Of a stretch of DNA of 64,000 nt, positions 51,570 to 60,883 are shown one piece after another (position 1 is the stretch's first letter; each line of letters starts with the position of its first letter). A model generated the notes under the pieces. The model made no database searches. It was given only the letters and a program-made list of their open reading frames with translations, and was not told the origin of the DNA. The translations under genes were made by a program, and so were the position numbers. The DNA lies in NCBI GenBank assembly GCA_049520515.1, contig JBEKPS010000012.1, positions 1-64,000 of the forward strand, given 5' to 3'. Origin of the DNA: JAFAMS01 sp049520515 (GTDB taxonomy: Bacteria > Vulcanimicrobiota > Vulcanimicrobiia > Vulcanimicrobiales > Vulcanimicrobiaceae).

Positions 51570-52394
51570 ATGCCGAGCGGCCGATTATCTCGTCACGCGA
51601 CGTCATCGGGTCCCAGATGGGCTTACGAAGGGCGCTACCTTCCCATTCGCGTCGGCCTCGCGTTGCTTTTGGCGCTTCCCTCCGAGAGTATGACCGCGAT
51701 CCTCGGCGATCTGGCCAGCGACGAAGAAGCCAAAGACCCGCTCCTGGCGCCGATCGATCCGATGCAAGAAGTTTGGGCGAGCGGCGTTACGTATCAGCGC
51801 AGCCGCGAAGCGCGTAAGGCGGAGTCGCACGTAGCCGACGTGTACGAACGCGTCTACGACGCGGAACGTCCCGAACTATTTCTCAAAAGCATCGGTTGGC
51901 GCGCCATCGGTTCCGATGGCGCAGTGCGGATCCGCAAAGATTCTGCATGGAATGTCCCCGAGCCCGAGCTCGTCCTCGTAATCAACCGCTTCGGCGAGAT
52001 CGTCGGCTACACAGCCGGAAACGATATGAGCTCGCGCGATATCGAAGGCGAAAATCCGCTCTATCTCCCGCAGGCGAAGGTCTACGACGGCTCGTGCAGC
52101 GTCGGTCCGGCAATCATACTGGCTGAGGCGGACGCGCTGGGCGACATCACGATTGGCCTCGGCATCATGCGAGACGACAACGAAATCTTTTCGGGGACAA
52201 CCTCAACCTCGCAGATGAAGCGAGCGTTCCCCGACCTGGCGCGCTACCTGCTCACTGAGTACGAAGTTCCCCAGGGAGTGCTGCTCATGACCGGGACCGG
52301 GATCGTCCCGCCCGATGATTTCTCGCTCGCGATCGGCGACCGCATCCGCATCAACGTCGGCTCCCTCAGCCTCGTCAACATGGTTGTGGGCTGA
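51570..52394 (+). CDS. fumarylacetoacetate hydrolase family, 2-dehydro-3-deoxyarabinonate dehydratase-like
   Basis: The 274 residues have the FAH metal-binding core: Glu pair in PEPELVLVI, GYTAGNDMSSRDIEGENPLYLPQAKVYDG and a C-terminal MTGTGIVPPDDFSLAIGD. The block around NPLYLPQAKVYDGSC is typical of 2-keto-3-deoxy-arabinonate/xylonate dehydratases. The ATG at 51570 leaves 60 nt to the divergent ggt start. Confidence 0.82.
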   Translation: MPSGRLSRHATSSGPRWAYEGRYLPIRVGLALLLALPSESMTAILGDLASDEEAKDPLLAPIDPMQEVWASGVTYQRSREARKAESHVADVYERVYDAERPELFLKSIGWRAIGSDGAVRIRKDSAWNVPEPELVLVINRFGEIVGYTAGNDMSSRDIEGENPLYLPQAKVYDGSCSVGPAIILAEADALGDITIGLGIMRDDNEIFSGTTSTSQMKRAFPDLARYLLTEYEVPQGVLLMTGTGIVPPDDFSLAIGDRIRINVGSLSLVNMVVG

Positions 52395-52534
52395 CCTCGC
52401 GGCTGCCGATTGTCGAAAGCGCTCCCGCACGGCTGCTCCGTCTGTCCAATGCCCGCGGGTGTCCCCTGAGCTATCCTAGTTATAGGAAGCGCCCTATGGT
52501 GCGGGCGTCACTTTCGGCAGAGGAGAATTTCTTC

Positions 52535-52654
52535 GTGGATAGCTTGTGGTCGCTCGTTGCGTTCGTCGGATTAATGGCCATTTTATTCGCGGTACCGGAT
52601 CCCGGAAAATCGGTTGCGGCAAGTAAGGCCGCGGAACTCCGTCCGGCCGCGTAA
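52535..52654 (+). CDS. small membrane protein (39 aa)
   Basis: A short reading frame: GTG at 52535, AGAGGAGAA Shine-Dalgarno 9 nt upstream, TAA at 52652. The product (VDSLWSLVAFVGLMAILFAV, then PDPGKSV and a charged AASKAAEL end) has one predicted TM helix and a short charged tail. A classical rho-independent terminator follows 27 nt after the stop, so it forms its own transcription unit in the 540-nt gap between two larger genes. No family recognised. Confidence 0.65.
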   Translation: MDSLWSLVAFVGLMAILFAVPDPGKSVAASKAAELRPAA

Positions 52655-52680
52655 ACCAGCGTACGTACGTCTCTTGGAAA

Positions 52681-52704
52681 GCCGCGCGCGAGCGCGGTTT
52701 TTTC
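52681..52704 (+). terminator. terminator after the 39-aa gene
   Basis: Stem CCGCGC-GCGA-GCGCGG (52682-52697) followed by TTTTTT. Confidence 0.85.
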
Positions 52705-53003
52705 TTTTCGCGACAAGTGCAGCTACGACAAATGCGGCACCGTTCGGAGAACGATTGTCGAACGTAATGCACGCACGGTTTACCGACAGTCGAATGGCCG
52801 GGCAATCCAGCCTTGCTATGCTATGGATGCGGTCAAGTGGATGATCCGTTTGGACGCTTGTGCGGCTGTCATGAAGATCGTACACAAAGACCTAGCGGCA
52901 CAACGATAGCCGATTCCCCTCTCGGCTCGTCGCCGTGAAGGAACCGCGCAGGTCCATCAGAGGCTGCGCGGTTTTCTTTTTCTTATATAAGGAGAGATAT
53001 TTC
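52705..53003 (+). promoter_or_regulatory. leader region of the porin gene
   Basis: This 299-nt stretch holds no convincing gene. Near its 3' end is a hairpin AGCCGA/TCGGCT (about 52908-52927), then the terminator-like hairpin described separately, then AAGGAGA and the TTG start. No known riboswitch class was recognised. Confidence 0.4.
52942..52984 (+). terminator. terminator-like hairpin upstream of the porin start (attenuator candidate)
   Basis: A 10-bp stem AACCGCGCAG (52942-52951)/CTGCGCGGTT (52964-52973) with a 12-nt loop, followed by TTTTCTTTTTCTT. It ends 20 nt before the porin start codon and cannot belong to the 39-aa gene, which has its own terminator. Confidence 0.7.
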
Positions 53004-54329
53004 TTGCGAAGACTGTTGATCGGGACGCTTGCGCTCGGAGCGCTCGTTGCCGTGTCGTTCGCGTCAACGTACGCGCAAACGGCACCCGCGCCGGCTGCAT
53101 CTCCGGCAGCGTCACCCGCCGCATCGCCCTCGCCGACGGCGTCGCCGACTCCGCCGTGGAGCGTCTCCGGATTTGGCGACGCTACCTACACGCGGCCGCT
53201 TCCGACTGGCGGAACGTTCCTATTTACGAACGGCGCCCCGGATCGCGTCTTCGACGGCATCACCGGAATCAACACCAAGGCGCCGTACGAGACGAATTTC
53301 GTCCCGAACAACCTCAACTTCAACATCCGCAAGAACACGCCGAGCGGGCAAGGGCTGGGAGGCGACGTTGAAGTCAGTCTTGGCTCTGACGCTAACGTCA
53401 TCGCCTCGTACGGCGCTGCCGGCGGGACGTACACGGACGTCACGCAGGCGAATCTGTTTTACGTGACTGGCCCGTGGACGCTAACGGCTGGAAAATTCGA
53501 AACACTGGCCGGTTACGAAGTCATCGAGAATCCGAACAACAACCAAATCTCACGCTCGATTTTGTTCGGCTACGCGATCAATTTCACGAACACTGGAGTT
53601 CGCTTGCAGTACGCGCCCTCGCATTGGACGTTTACCGCCGGGGCGAACCTCGGGTGGGATCAAATCGTTTCGACCCAGGGACTTTCGACGATCGAAGGCG
53701 GCGTCACATGGACCCCGTCGACGATCTTCTCCTTGGGTGCTGACGTCTACAACGGTTCGGAGCCGTCGAGCCTGACGCCGTATCCGAACGGCGGAACGAT
53801 CGCACCGAAGCCGTCGGGAACGGCGATGTACACGTATCCGTTCGGGACGATCACCGGCACGATCTATGGAACCCGCACGCTCCTCGACGTCGTCGGCCAC
53901 TGGAACCCCAGCAGCATACTGAACTTCGGCATCAACTACGACATCGCACAACAAACGAACGATCAGGCGTTCACGAGCACGGGTGCCGTTGTCACCAATC
54001 TCGCCGGGTTTCCGATCCTCGGAAACTCTAAATGGAGCGGCGTCGCCGGATATGCGGTGTGGAACACAAATTCACACGTCACGTTCTCGGGACGCTTCGA
54101 ATCGTTCGACGACTCGAATGGCGTACGCAGCGGGTTCGCTCAGACTTGGAGCGAGGGCAGCCTGACCTTCCAGTTCGTGCCGCAATTTGCTCCGAACTGG
54201 AAAGCGCGCCTCGAGTATCGCGACGACTGGTCAAACCAGCCGGTGTTCGCGCGCTACACGTCGCCGTTCGGAACGGCCGCGAGCAACAACAGCTCGATCG
54301 CAGCCGAGGTCCTCTTCACCTGGCCGTAA
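53004..54329 (+). CDS. outer-membrane beta-barrel porin (BBP2/OmpL-like)
   Basis: A 441-residue secreted protein. From the TTG at 53004 (SD AAGGAGA) it has a signal peptide (RRLLIGTLALGALVAVSFAS, cleavage after about residue 25, YAQ), a Pro/Ala/Ser-rich linker (SPAASPSPTASPTP), and a barrel region with alternating strands beginning WSVSGFGDATYTRPL and ending in the aromatic pair LFTWP, as in many porins. It supports an outer membrane in this organism. The longer frame at 52935 runs through the terminator hairpin and is not used. Confidence 0.85.
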   Translation: MRRLLIGTLALGALVAVSFASTYAQTAPAPAASPAASPAASPSPTASPTPPWSVSGFGDATYTRPLPTGGTFLFTNGAPDRVFDGITGINTKAPYETNFVPNNLNFNIRKNTPSGQGLGGDVEVSLGSDANVIASYGAAGGTYTDVTQANLFYVTGPWTLTAGKFETLAGYEVIENPNNNQISRSILFGYAINFTNTGVRLQYAPSHWTFTAGANLGWDQIVSTQGLSTIEGGVTWTPSTIFSLGADVYNGSEPSSLTPYPNGGTIAPKPSGTAMYTYPFGTITGTIYGTRTLLDVVGHWNPSSILNFGINYDIAQQTNDQAFTSTGAVVTNLAGFPILGNSKWSGVAGYAVWNTNSHVTFSGRFESFDDSNGVRSGFAQTWSEGSLTFQFVPQFAPNWKARLEYRDDWSNQPVFARYTSPFGTAASNNSSIAAEVLFTWP

Positions 54330-54371
54330 GCTAGACTGCACCGCCCTGCGCGTGGGCACTGCACGCCGTAG

Positions 54372-55499
54372 ATGCGTCAGTGTCCACGCCCGGGCGAACG
54401 CGGTTTCACATTAATTGAAGTCCTCGTTGCGACCGGTCTCTGGATCGTGCTCGGCGGGACCTTACTGCTCGTTACGCAAGGCTCGCTCGGCGCCGCACGC
54501 ATTGCGTTTACGCAACAGCATGCCTACATTGCGTTGACTGGGCTCATCGAGACACTCGATGCAGAATCGAGCTCGGCGCTCGCGATCTTCGTGCCGCCAC
54601 GTGACGTGCTCGGATCGAACAATGGCGACGGTCACGAAGTCGACTTTTACTCTCGAGACGCGCAACGTTACGGACACTTCTGGGCTTACCTCTGGAACCG
54701 TCGGGCCGGCACGCTTGCGCGCTACACCTATTCGACGCCCGGCTCGCCGGCGACGCCGAGCGATCCACCCCTGAGCGGCGTGACGGCATTTTCCGCAACA
54801 CGCAAGCTCGCAAGCTCGCTCGGAGCGGCATTCGCAAACGGCTACGTTACGCGCGACGTCGACGTCAATTTCAACTATCCGAATGTTGACGGCGGCAACG
54901 CGATAACGTCGGTGAGTGTTGCAGACGCGCGCGACACGTTCACGCTGGAATTGCTGCCCGGGACGATGACGTCCGGCTTCGCCGTCGTCGTCGCGTCGTT
55001 TACTCCCACGCCGGCGCCAACTCCAGCCCCGAGCGCTCCGGTACCGGCGCCGACCGCAACGGTCCCGGGCCCCGAATATATGTATGCGGTGACCACTCAA
55101 AACCCAGACACGGAAACCACGTCTTTCTATAGCAGCGTACTGTACCTCAATCCGCCGGGCATCTGGGACAACATCGGTTCGAGTGTCCCGGTCATCGGCG
55201 TCGCGGTGGGGCAGACCGTCTATTTCAACTCGAACTGCGATACGACGATTTCGGGCAATCAATCCGTCTACGCATCCGAGCTGCGCACGGTGAACGTTAC
55301 CGATCCTTCGGGATTCTATTACTACCAGTGCGCATTTACGCCGACGGTCATCGGTTGGTTGAGCATCGGCTATTGGGATTCTTCGGGCTCACCGACATCG
55401 GAACTTGAAACGATTCTGGTCGGCGGATATACCGGTCCGTTCAACAACAACGTCTTTCCGGCTCCGGAACAACCGCCAACCAGTCCCGGCGGCGGATGA
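54372..55499 (+). CDS. type IV prepilin-like (PilW/GspJ-type) protein
   Basis: A 375-residue protein with a prepilin peptidase site GERG-FTLIEVLVATGLW (cleavage after Gly11; Glu at +5). The N-terminal helix is followed by a large extracytoplasmic part that includes a Pro-rich linker (TPTPAPTPAPSAPVPAP) and a C-terminal beta-rich region. Likely a minor pilin or pseudopilin. No other pilus genes are nearby. It follows the porin by 42 nt, so they may be cotranscribed. Confidence 0.82.
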   Translation: MRQCPRPGERGFTLIEVLVATGLWIVLGGTLLLVTQGSLGAARIAFTQQHAYIALTGLIETLDAESSSALAIFVPPRDVLGSNNGDGHEVDFYSRDAQRYGHFWAYLWNRRAGTLARYTYSTPGSPATPSDPPLSGVTAFSATRKLASSLGAAFANGYVTRDVDVNFNYPNVDGGNAITSVSVADARDTFTLELLPGTMTSGFAVVVASFTPTPAPTPAPSAPVPAPTATVPGPEYMYAVTTQNPDTETTSFYSSVLYLNPPGIWDNIGSSVPVIGVAVGQTVYFNSNCDTTISGNQSVYASELRTVNVTDPSGFYYYQCAFTPTVIGWLSIGYWDSSGSPTSELETILVGGYTGPFNNNVFPAPEQPPTSPGGG

Positions 55500-55501
55500 C
55501 G

Positions 55502-56197
55502 TTAGTCGTGCATGAACGCCGCGGAGGCCCAACCGATCAGCGTCGTGATGTCGTAGACCGGTAAGCCGGTCGCTTCGCGAATTGCCGATGCATACGGCGG
55601 CATGTTGGTGCACTCGAGCACGAAGGCTTCGATCTCCGGATGCTGCGCAATCAGGCGGCGGGCGATATCGACGTGATCTTGACGCGCGCGCTCTTCATCG
55701 AGCGCGTCGAGGTCGAGTGCGATCGTCGCGTGAAATGATGTTCCTTCTAAGCCGGCAATCACAACCCGCGACGGATTGATGCCCGCGGCCCACAGATGCG
55801 CGGGACTGAGCGCGGGACGCTCGAACGTGAGAATCGCGATCTTCGCGTGCGGCTCGAGAAACGCGGAGATCCACGGCACCTGCAGTAAACTCGACGTCAA
55901 CACCGGCGTGCGAACCGCAGATTGCAAGCGGTCCTGTAAAAGAATCAGGAAGCCGCATCCCGTCGTCACCAGACTGACGCCGCGCTGCTCGAGGCGCCGT
56001 GCAGCATCGATGAAGGCTTGCTCGAAGCGCAGTGGATCCCGCTCCCGCACGGCATTCTCGACGCCGATGCCGCTAACTGTCTCGAACTCGACTGGGAAGG
56101 GCCACGTCACCGGATTCCCGACGTCTCCCGGGATGCGCGGAAAGCGCGTATCGAGCATCAGAATCCCAGCGCGAAAGTCGCGCGTTTGACCGACCAT
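55502..56197 (-). CDS. Asp/Glu/hydantoin racemase-family protein with both Cys
   Basis: The 231 residues contain both catalytic Cys positions (LVTTGCGFLI near 84 and VLECTNMPPY near 195). It is similar to aspartate/glutamate racemase superfamily members and to maleate isomerases. It is separate from the 49259-49903 homologue. It precedes the molybdenum hydroxylase on the same strand with a 107-nt gap. Confidence 0.8.
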   Translation of the reverse strand: MVGQTRDFRAGILMLDTRFPRIPGDVGNPVTWPFPVEFETVSGIGVENAVRERDPLRFEQAFIDAARRLEQRGVSLVTTGCGFLILLQDRLQSAVRTPVLTSSLLQVPWISAFLEPHAKIAILTFERPALSPAHLWAAGINPSRVVIAGLEGTSFHATIALDLDALDEERARQDHVDIARRLIAQHPEIEAFVLECTNMPPYASAIREATGLPVYDITTLIGWASAAFMHD

Positions 56198-56304
56198 AGA
56201 GCTTGCCTTTGAGGCGTGTTATCTACGTCAATTCTACGCTTTGCGTCGGGCGCTAAGCGTGAGCCGCGTAACACGGCTTGTAACGATTCGTTATCGGTGT
56301 GCGA

Positions 56305-58461
56305 CTAAAGACGCAATGCCGACAAAACACGCTCTGCGGTTAATGGCAGCACCGTAACGCGCGCGCCGCACGCATCTGCAATCGCATTTGCGATCGCGGG
56401 AGCAACCGCAGCGGTGTTGATTTCGCCGGCCATCTTCGCACCGAATGGCCCGGGCCCGGCGATGTTTTCGATGTTGATGAATCGCAGCGGCGGCACATCC
56501 ATCTGCGTCGGCAGCTTGTAATCCGCGAGCGTCGGATTTTCGATCTTTCCTTCGGTGACGCGAAGATCTTCCGTCAGCGCGTGACCCAAACCCATCACAA
56601 AGCCGCCGGCTAACTGGCCGCGATGCGCGACCGGGTTGAGGATCGTTCCAACGTCGGAAACGCACACGACATCCAGTACCTCGATGACGCCGGTTTCGGT
56701 GTCGACGCTCACTTCGGCGACAAATCCGCAGAAGCCATGCGGCGCCGCTTCATGTCCGTGCGCGGCTTCGAAGACACCGCGCACTTCAAATGGCGCATCT
56801 TTCGGCCAACCATGTTCAGCAACGTGTTCTCGCAAACGCCGCACCGCATCAAGTGCCGCGTTTCCGGTGACGTGCGTTTGCCGGCTTCCGCCGGCGCCCG
56901 GATCGAATGGCGTCTGCGTCATCGCCGCCTCGCGGATAACGTTGACGCGCTCGAGCTCGAGATCGAGCTCCGCAGCAACGACGCGCTGTAAGAGCGTGAG
57001 GATCCCCATACCTTGCTCGGCTGCGCCCGTCACGACGTCGACGTTTCCGGAGGGAAGTGCGCGCAACGTTACTTCAGCTTTTCCGCCTCCGATATGACGT
57101 ACGCCGAAGCCGATTCCGCGACCGCGCCCGGGCGGAAGCGGTTTTCCCCATCCCGACGCGCTGCGCATCTTCTCCAGCATCTCGCGCGCTGATGGCTCGA
57201 GATACGGGACGTTCTCGAAATCCGATCCATTGCCACTGACGGCATTGCGCACGCGCATCTCGAGCGGATCGATCCGCAGCTCGTGCGCGATCATATCGAT
57301 ATGTGATTCGACTGCAAAGATAAACTGCACGTCGCCGGGAGCGCGCATGTGGCCGCCCGGGACCGTGTTTGTATAAACCGACGTACGCTCCAGGCGTCCG
57401 GTCGGAATATTGTAGGGGAGTTTCGGGTCGAGGCCAGGCAGCAGCGTCGGTGCGGGCTTGCCGGCCGCGTATGCACCGCCGTTAAACACGATGTTCGCAT
57501 CCATCGCCGTAATATAACCGTCGCGCGTGACGCCGGTGCGCAGCGTCGTGTGAGAAGCGTGCCGGACCGTGCTCGAGCGCATGTCTTCGAGATACGTGCG
57601 GACGTATTTGACCGGACGTCCTGTCGCACGCGCCAAGAAATAGCACGGGTACTCATCAACCGAGAGCCCTTTTCCACCAAAATCCCCACCGATGTAAGCC
57701 GGCTCGATGCGAACCGAGTCGATGGGGACGCCAACGCAGATCGCAAACTGTTCCCGTAGCGCGAATGGAGCCTTGTTGGTCGCGACAACGTGGACGATGT
57801 CTTGCGCATCAATCCACACGACGGTCGCGCGCGGCTCGAGATATCCGCCGTGGTAGCGCGGCGTCGTGAACGTGTGCTCGAAGATGTGATCCGCGCGGGC
57901 GAATCCTTCGTCGATGTTCCCTTTGAGGATGACGCGGTGGCCCTGAACGTTCGGGTGCGGAACCGCAGCGCGTTTCCCCGCGTGAAAATAATACTGATCG
58001 ATATTCTCGTGAAGGATCGGCGCGTTCGGCGCGAGCGCATCTTCCGGCTCTAAGACGACCGGTAGCTCTTCGTACTCAACATCGATGAGCGCAGCTGCTT
58101 CCTCCGCTATCTCGCGCGTTTCCGCCGCGACCGCCGCGACGCTGTCGCCGATAAACAACGCGCGATCAACGCAGAGTGCCGGCCGGTCGAAGAACCGGCG
58201 TCCGAATCGATGCTCGCCGATGTCGGTGCCGGTTAGTACCGCGTGCACGCCCGCAAGCGCCCGCGCGCGCTCGATGTCGATGGAGACGATGCGCGCGTGG
58301 GCGAACGGACTCGTCGCAAATGCAGCGTGCAGCATCCCAGGCAGCTCGACGTCTGCGGCATACTCTGCCTCGCCGGTAACTTTCTCGCGTCCATCGATGC
58401 GCAACTCGTCAGAATCGAAGATGAGCGGATGGGTGCGTCGTGTTTGCGTGATCGTACTCAT
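56305..58461 (-). CDS. xanthine dehydrogenase/CO dehydrogenase-type molybdenum subunit
   Basis: Catalytic subunit with molybdopterin cofactor, 718 residues. N-terminal ALD_Xan_dh domain (REKVTGEAEYAADVELPGMLHA), then Mo-binding regions GGDFGGKG, HMRAPGDVQFIFAVE, GAAEQGMGIL, and the catalytic Glu in AGEINTAA near the C-terminus. The CODH active-site motif AYRCSFR is not present, so it hydroxylates an aromatic or purine-like substrate rather than CO. Start overlaps the FAD subunit (ATGA). Confidence 0.88.
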   Translation of the reverse strand: MSTITQTRRTHPLIFDSDELRIDGREKVTGEAEYAADVELPGMLHAAFATSPFAHARIVSIDIERARALAGVHAVLTGTDIGEHRFGRRFFDRPALCVDRALFIGDSVAAVAAETREIAEEAAALIDVEYEELPVVLEPEDALAPNAPILHENIDQYYFHAGKRAAVPHPNVQGHRVILKGNIDEGFARADHIFEHTFTTPRYHGGYLEPRATVVWIDAQDIVHVVATNKAPFALREQFAICVGVPIDSVRIEPAYIGGDFGGKGLSVDEYPCYFLARATGRPVKYVRTYLEDMRSSTVRHASHTTLRTGVTRDGYITAMDANIVFNGGAYAAGKPAPTLLPGLDPKLPYNIPTGRLERTSVYTNTVPGGHMRAPGDVQFIFAVESHIDMIAHELRIDPLEMRVRNAVSGNGSDFENVPYLEPSAREMLEKMRSASGWGKPLPPGRGRGIGFGVRHIGGGKAEVTLRALPSGNVDVVTGAAEQGMGILTLLQRVVAAELDLELERVNVIREAAMTQTPFDPGAGGSRQTHVTGNAALDAVRRLREHVAEHGWPKDAPFEVRGVFEAAHGHEAAPHGFCGFVAEVSVDTETGVIEVLDVVCVSDVGTILNPVAHRGQLAGGFVMGLGHALTEDLRVTEGKIENPTLADYKLPTQMDVPPLRFINIENIAGPGPFGAKMAGEINTAAVAPAIANAIADACGARVTVLPLTAERVLSALRL

Positions 58462-59318
58462 GCGGGCACGAGCTCCCCGAGCGCGCGGCGCGTCCAGACA
58501 CGAGCCATCTCCCGCTTGTATCCCGCAGATCCACGCGCGTCATCGAGCGGATCGACGTCTTCTGCGACGATCGCTGCTGCGGCGTCAATCGTTTCGCGTG
58601 TGATCCGTTTCCCGCGCAACGCCTCTTCGGCGCGACGAGCGCGCAGCGGCGTGCTCGCAACGGATCCGAGCGCCAAACGAACGTCCTCGCATCCACCGTT
58701 CGGATCGAGGCGCAGCGTGGCAGCGACCGAGACCGTGGCGAAGTCGTCCTGTGAAGCCGGCAAGAACTTGACGTATGTCCCGAGCATCCCGCGCGGCGGC
58801 GGAGGAATGCGAATCGCGGTGACAATCTCCCCGGGTTCAAGTGCGACCTCGAAGAGGTCACGGAAGAAATCGGCGGCTGAGATGGTACGAACGCCGCCGC
58901 GTCGCGCGACGACAATCTCGGCGTCCATCGCGATCAGCATCGGGGGTGGATCGCTGGCCGGATCGGCGTGCACGAGATTGCCGCCGATCGTGGCTTGATT
59001 GCGGATGCGAACCGTCGCGACGCGGCCGAACGTCTGGGCAAGCGGCGCGAAGAAGCGTTGCACGAGCGCCGAGCCTTCGATCTCAGCATGCGTTACGAGC
59101 GCGCCGATTTCCAGGCCGCCTTCCTTAGATATGCCGATCTCGCGCAGTCCCTCGATCCGGCGCATGCCGACGACAAAAGACGGAAGCACGAGACCAAGGC
59201 GCATGAGCAGGACGAGCGCGGTTCCGCCTGCCAGCACGTGCGCTTCCTCGCCGCCGCGTTCGAGCGCATCGAATGCACCCTCAAGCGTTGCCGGCTCGAG
59301 ATACTCGAACGCTGCCAT
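58458..59318 (-). CDS. molybdenum hydroxylase FAD subunit
   Basis: The 286-residue medium subunit (FAD-binding PCMH type): FEYLEPATLEGAFDAL, AGGTALVLLMR (first FAD loop), and ATIGGNLVHADPASDPPPML (second FAD loop) are visible. Between the iron-sulfur and molybdenum subunits, as in three-subunit enzymes of this family. Confidence 0.92.
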   Translation of the reverse strand: MAAFEYLEPATLEGAFDALERGGEEAHVLAGGTALVLLMRLGLVLPSFVVGMRRIEGLREIGISKEGGLEIGALVTHAEIEGSALVQRFFAPLAQTFGRVATVRIRNQATIGGNLVHADPASDPPPMLIAMDAEIVVARRGGVRTISAADFFRDLFEVALEPGEIVTAIRIPPPPRGMLGTYVKFLPASQDDFATVSVAATLRLDPNGGCEDVRLALGSVASTPLRARRAEEALRGKRITRETIDAAAAIVAEDVDPLDDARGSAGYKREMARVWTRRALGELVPA

Positions 59319-59319
59319 C

Positions 59320-59787
59320 TCAGCGATCCTTCGCGGCGGCTACGACCGCCTCGACAATTTGATAGTAACCCGTGCAGCGGCACAGATTTCCCATCATCCA
59401 TGCGCGCACGTCGTCCTCAGACGGATGCGGGTTCGCTTCGAGCAGCGCCTCCGCAGCCACGATTTGTCCGGACGTGCAAATGCCGCACTGGAAACCGCCG
59501 TGCTTCACAAATGCGCGCTGCAGATTCGTCAGCTCGCCCGGCTCCGAAAGGCCTTCGACCGTACGGATCATACTGCCGTCGACGGTCGGGGTGAGGACTA
59601 GGCACGCCGACATCAGCTTGTCATCGATGATGACGCTACAGGTGCCACAGACACCGATTCCGCAGCCTTCTTTGGTTCCGGTCAGCTTGCAATCGTCGCG
59701 GAGAACGTCGATTAAGCGGCGATTGGCTTCGACCACGACCGTTTGTATTTTTCCGTTCAGCGTGAACGTTATCGAATGCTGACTCAC
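59320..59787 (-). CDS. molybdenum hydroxylase [2Fe-2S] subunit
   Basis: The 155-residue small subunit has the plant-type ferredoxin cluster (CGIGVCGTCSV, then a distant Cys in MSACLVL) and the second cluster (GFQCGICTSGQI, then GNLCRCTGY). It starts directly after the FAD oxidoreductase stop and has normal length. Confidence 0.95.
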   Translation of the reverse strand: MSQHSITFTLNGKIQTVVVEANRRLIDVLRDDCKLTGTKEGCGIGVCGTCSVIIDDKLMSACLVLTPTVDGSMIRTVEGLSEPGELTNLQRAFVKHGGFQCGICTSGQIVAAEALLEANPHPSEDDVRAWMMGNLCRCTGYYQIVEAVVAAAKDR

Positions 59788-60870
59788 TTAGAAGACTACG
59801 CTCTCATTTCGCTCGGTCGGGTTCGCAAATCGCTCGAGGGAGAGCGGGCGCGCGTCCCAGGTCCGGGGTTCGCCTTCGGTTATCCATTCAGCCAGCAGAA
59901 TCCCCACCGCGGGTGAGTGCATGATACCGTGCCCGGAAAACCCAGTCGCAAGAAAAAGTCCAGGATGTGATTTTACGGGTCCGAGAATCGCAAGATGATC
60001 GGGCGTCAACGTGCGGACGCCGGCGTAGGCGCGCACGATCTTCGCATCCGCGAGCATCGGCATCCGATGCGTCGCCGTGCCGCCGAGAAGCAGTTCGGTC
60101 GGCTGTGCGTTTATGTACCAGCCCGTATCGATGTCGACGACGAACGGGATCTGCTCGGGGATACCCGCGACGCGCTCGGCCTTGAAGATTTGCCGTTCGA
60201 TCGTGTGCACCGGCAGATCCAATCCGGCGAGCGCCGCGACGGGTCGCGCGCGCGTCCCGCACGCAAGCACGATGACGGGCGTTTCGTACTCGACGCGTGG
60301 GGTTTTCAATGACCAAACGTCGCCGCTACGTTCGATCGAAAGTACGCGCGCTTCAGTCGCCATCGCTCCGCCTTGCCGGCGAAACGATTCGAGGTATGCG
60401 TGCAGCAGCGTCGCTGGGTCGATCGAACCATCGCTTGCGCAATAGTTTCCTCCGAGCAAGTCATCCGTCTCGAGCGGTGAACACAGCTCGCGCATCGCGC
60501 GCGGATCGAGTCGCTGCGTATCGACGCCGAGCGCGCGTTGCATGCGCAGCTCGTCGTCCATGAGCGCAAGCCGCTTCTCATCCGCGGTTACGAACAGGTA
60601 TCCGTGTCGCCGGAAATGCGGATCGACGCCGTATGTCCGCTCGAAATTTTCGAACACTTGCATGCTGATCAAGCTCAGCATGATGTTCGCTTCGGTGCCG
60701 AACTGCGAACGTACGCCACCCGCAGCCCAGCGCGACTCGCCCGTCCCCGGAGAACCCTCGGCTTCGAGCAGCACGATCCGCCAGCCGGGGACCCGCTCGA
60801 TCAGACGCTCGGCAATTGACGTGCCAACGATCCCGGCGCCGACGATGGCAGCATCGACGGCCGCCTTCAT
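59788..60870 (-). CDS. FAD-dependent oxidoreductase (DAO family)
   Basis: A 360-residue amine/amino-acid oxidase type flavoenzyme: GAGIVGTSIAERL (dinucleotide motif), ESRWAAGGVRSQFG, and the C-terminal ATGFSGHGIMHSPAVG. It resembles sarcosine-oxidase beta/D-amino-acid or opine oxidase subunits. It is the first gene of an operon with the molybdenum hydroxylase, so the two enzymes probably act on one nitrogenous substrate. Confidence 0.85.
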   Translation of the reverse strand: MKAAVDAAIVGAGIVGTSIAERLIERVPGWRIVLLEAEGSPGTGESRWAAGGVRSQFGTEANIMLSLISMQVFENFERTYGVDPHFRRHGYLFVTADEKRLALMDDELRMQRALGVDTQRLDPRAMRELCSPLETDDLLGGNYCASDGSIDPATLLHAYLESFRRQGGAMATEARVLSIERSGDVWSLKTPRVEYETPVIVLACGTRARPVAALAGLDLPVHTIERQIFKAERVAGIPEQIPFVVDIDTGWYINAQPTELLLGGTATHRMPMLADAKIVRAYAGVRTLTPDHLAILGPVKSHPGLFLATGFSGHGIMHSPAVGILLAEWITEGEPRTWDARPLSLERFANPTERNESVVF

Positions 60871-60883
60871 TTACTGCGAGCGA

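Noticed and set aside
56305..58461. Aerobic CO dehydrogenase (coxL)
   Set aside because: The diagnostic AYRCSFR active-site motif is absent; the subunit set fits general xanthine-dehydrogenase-family hydroxylases.
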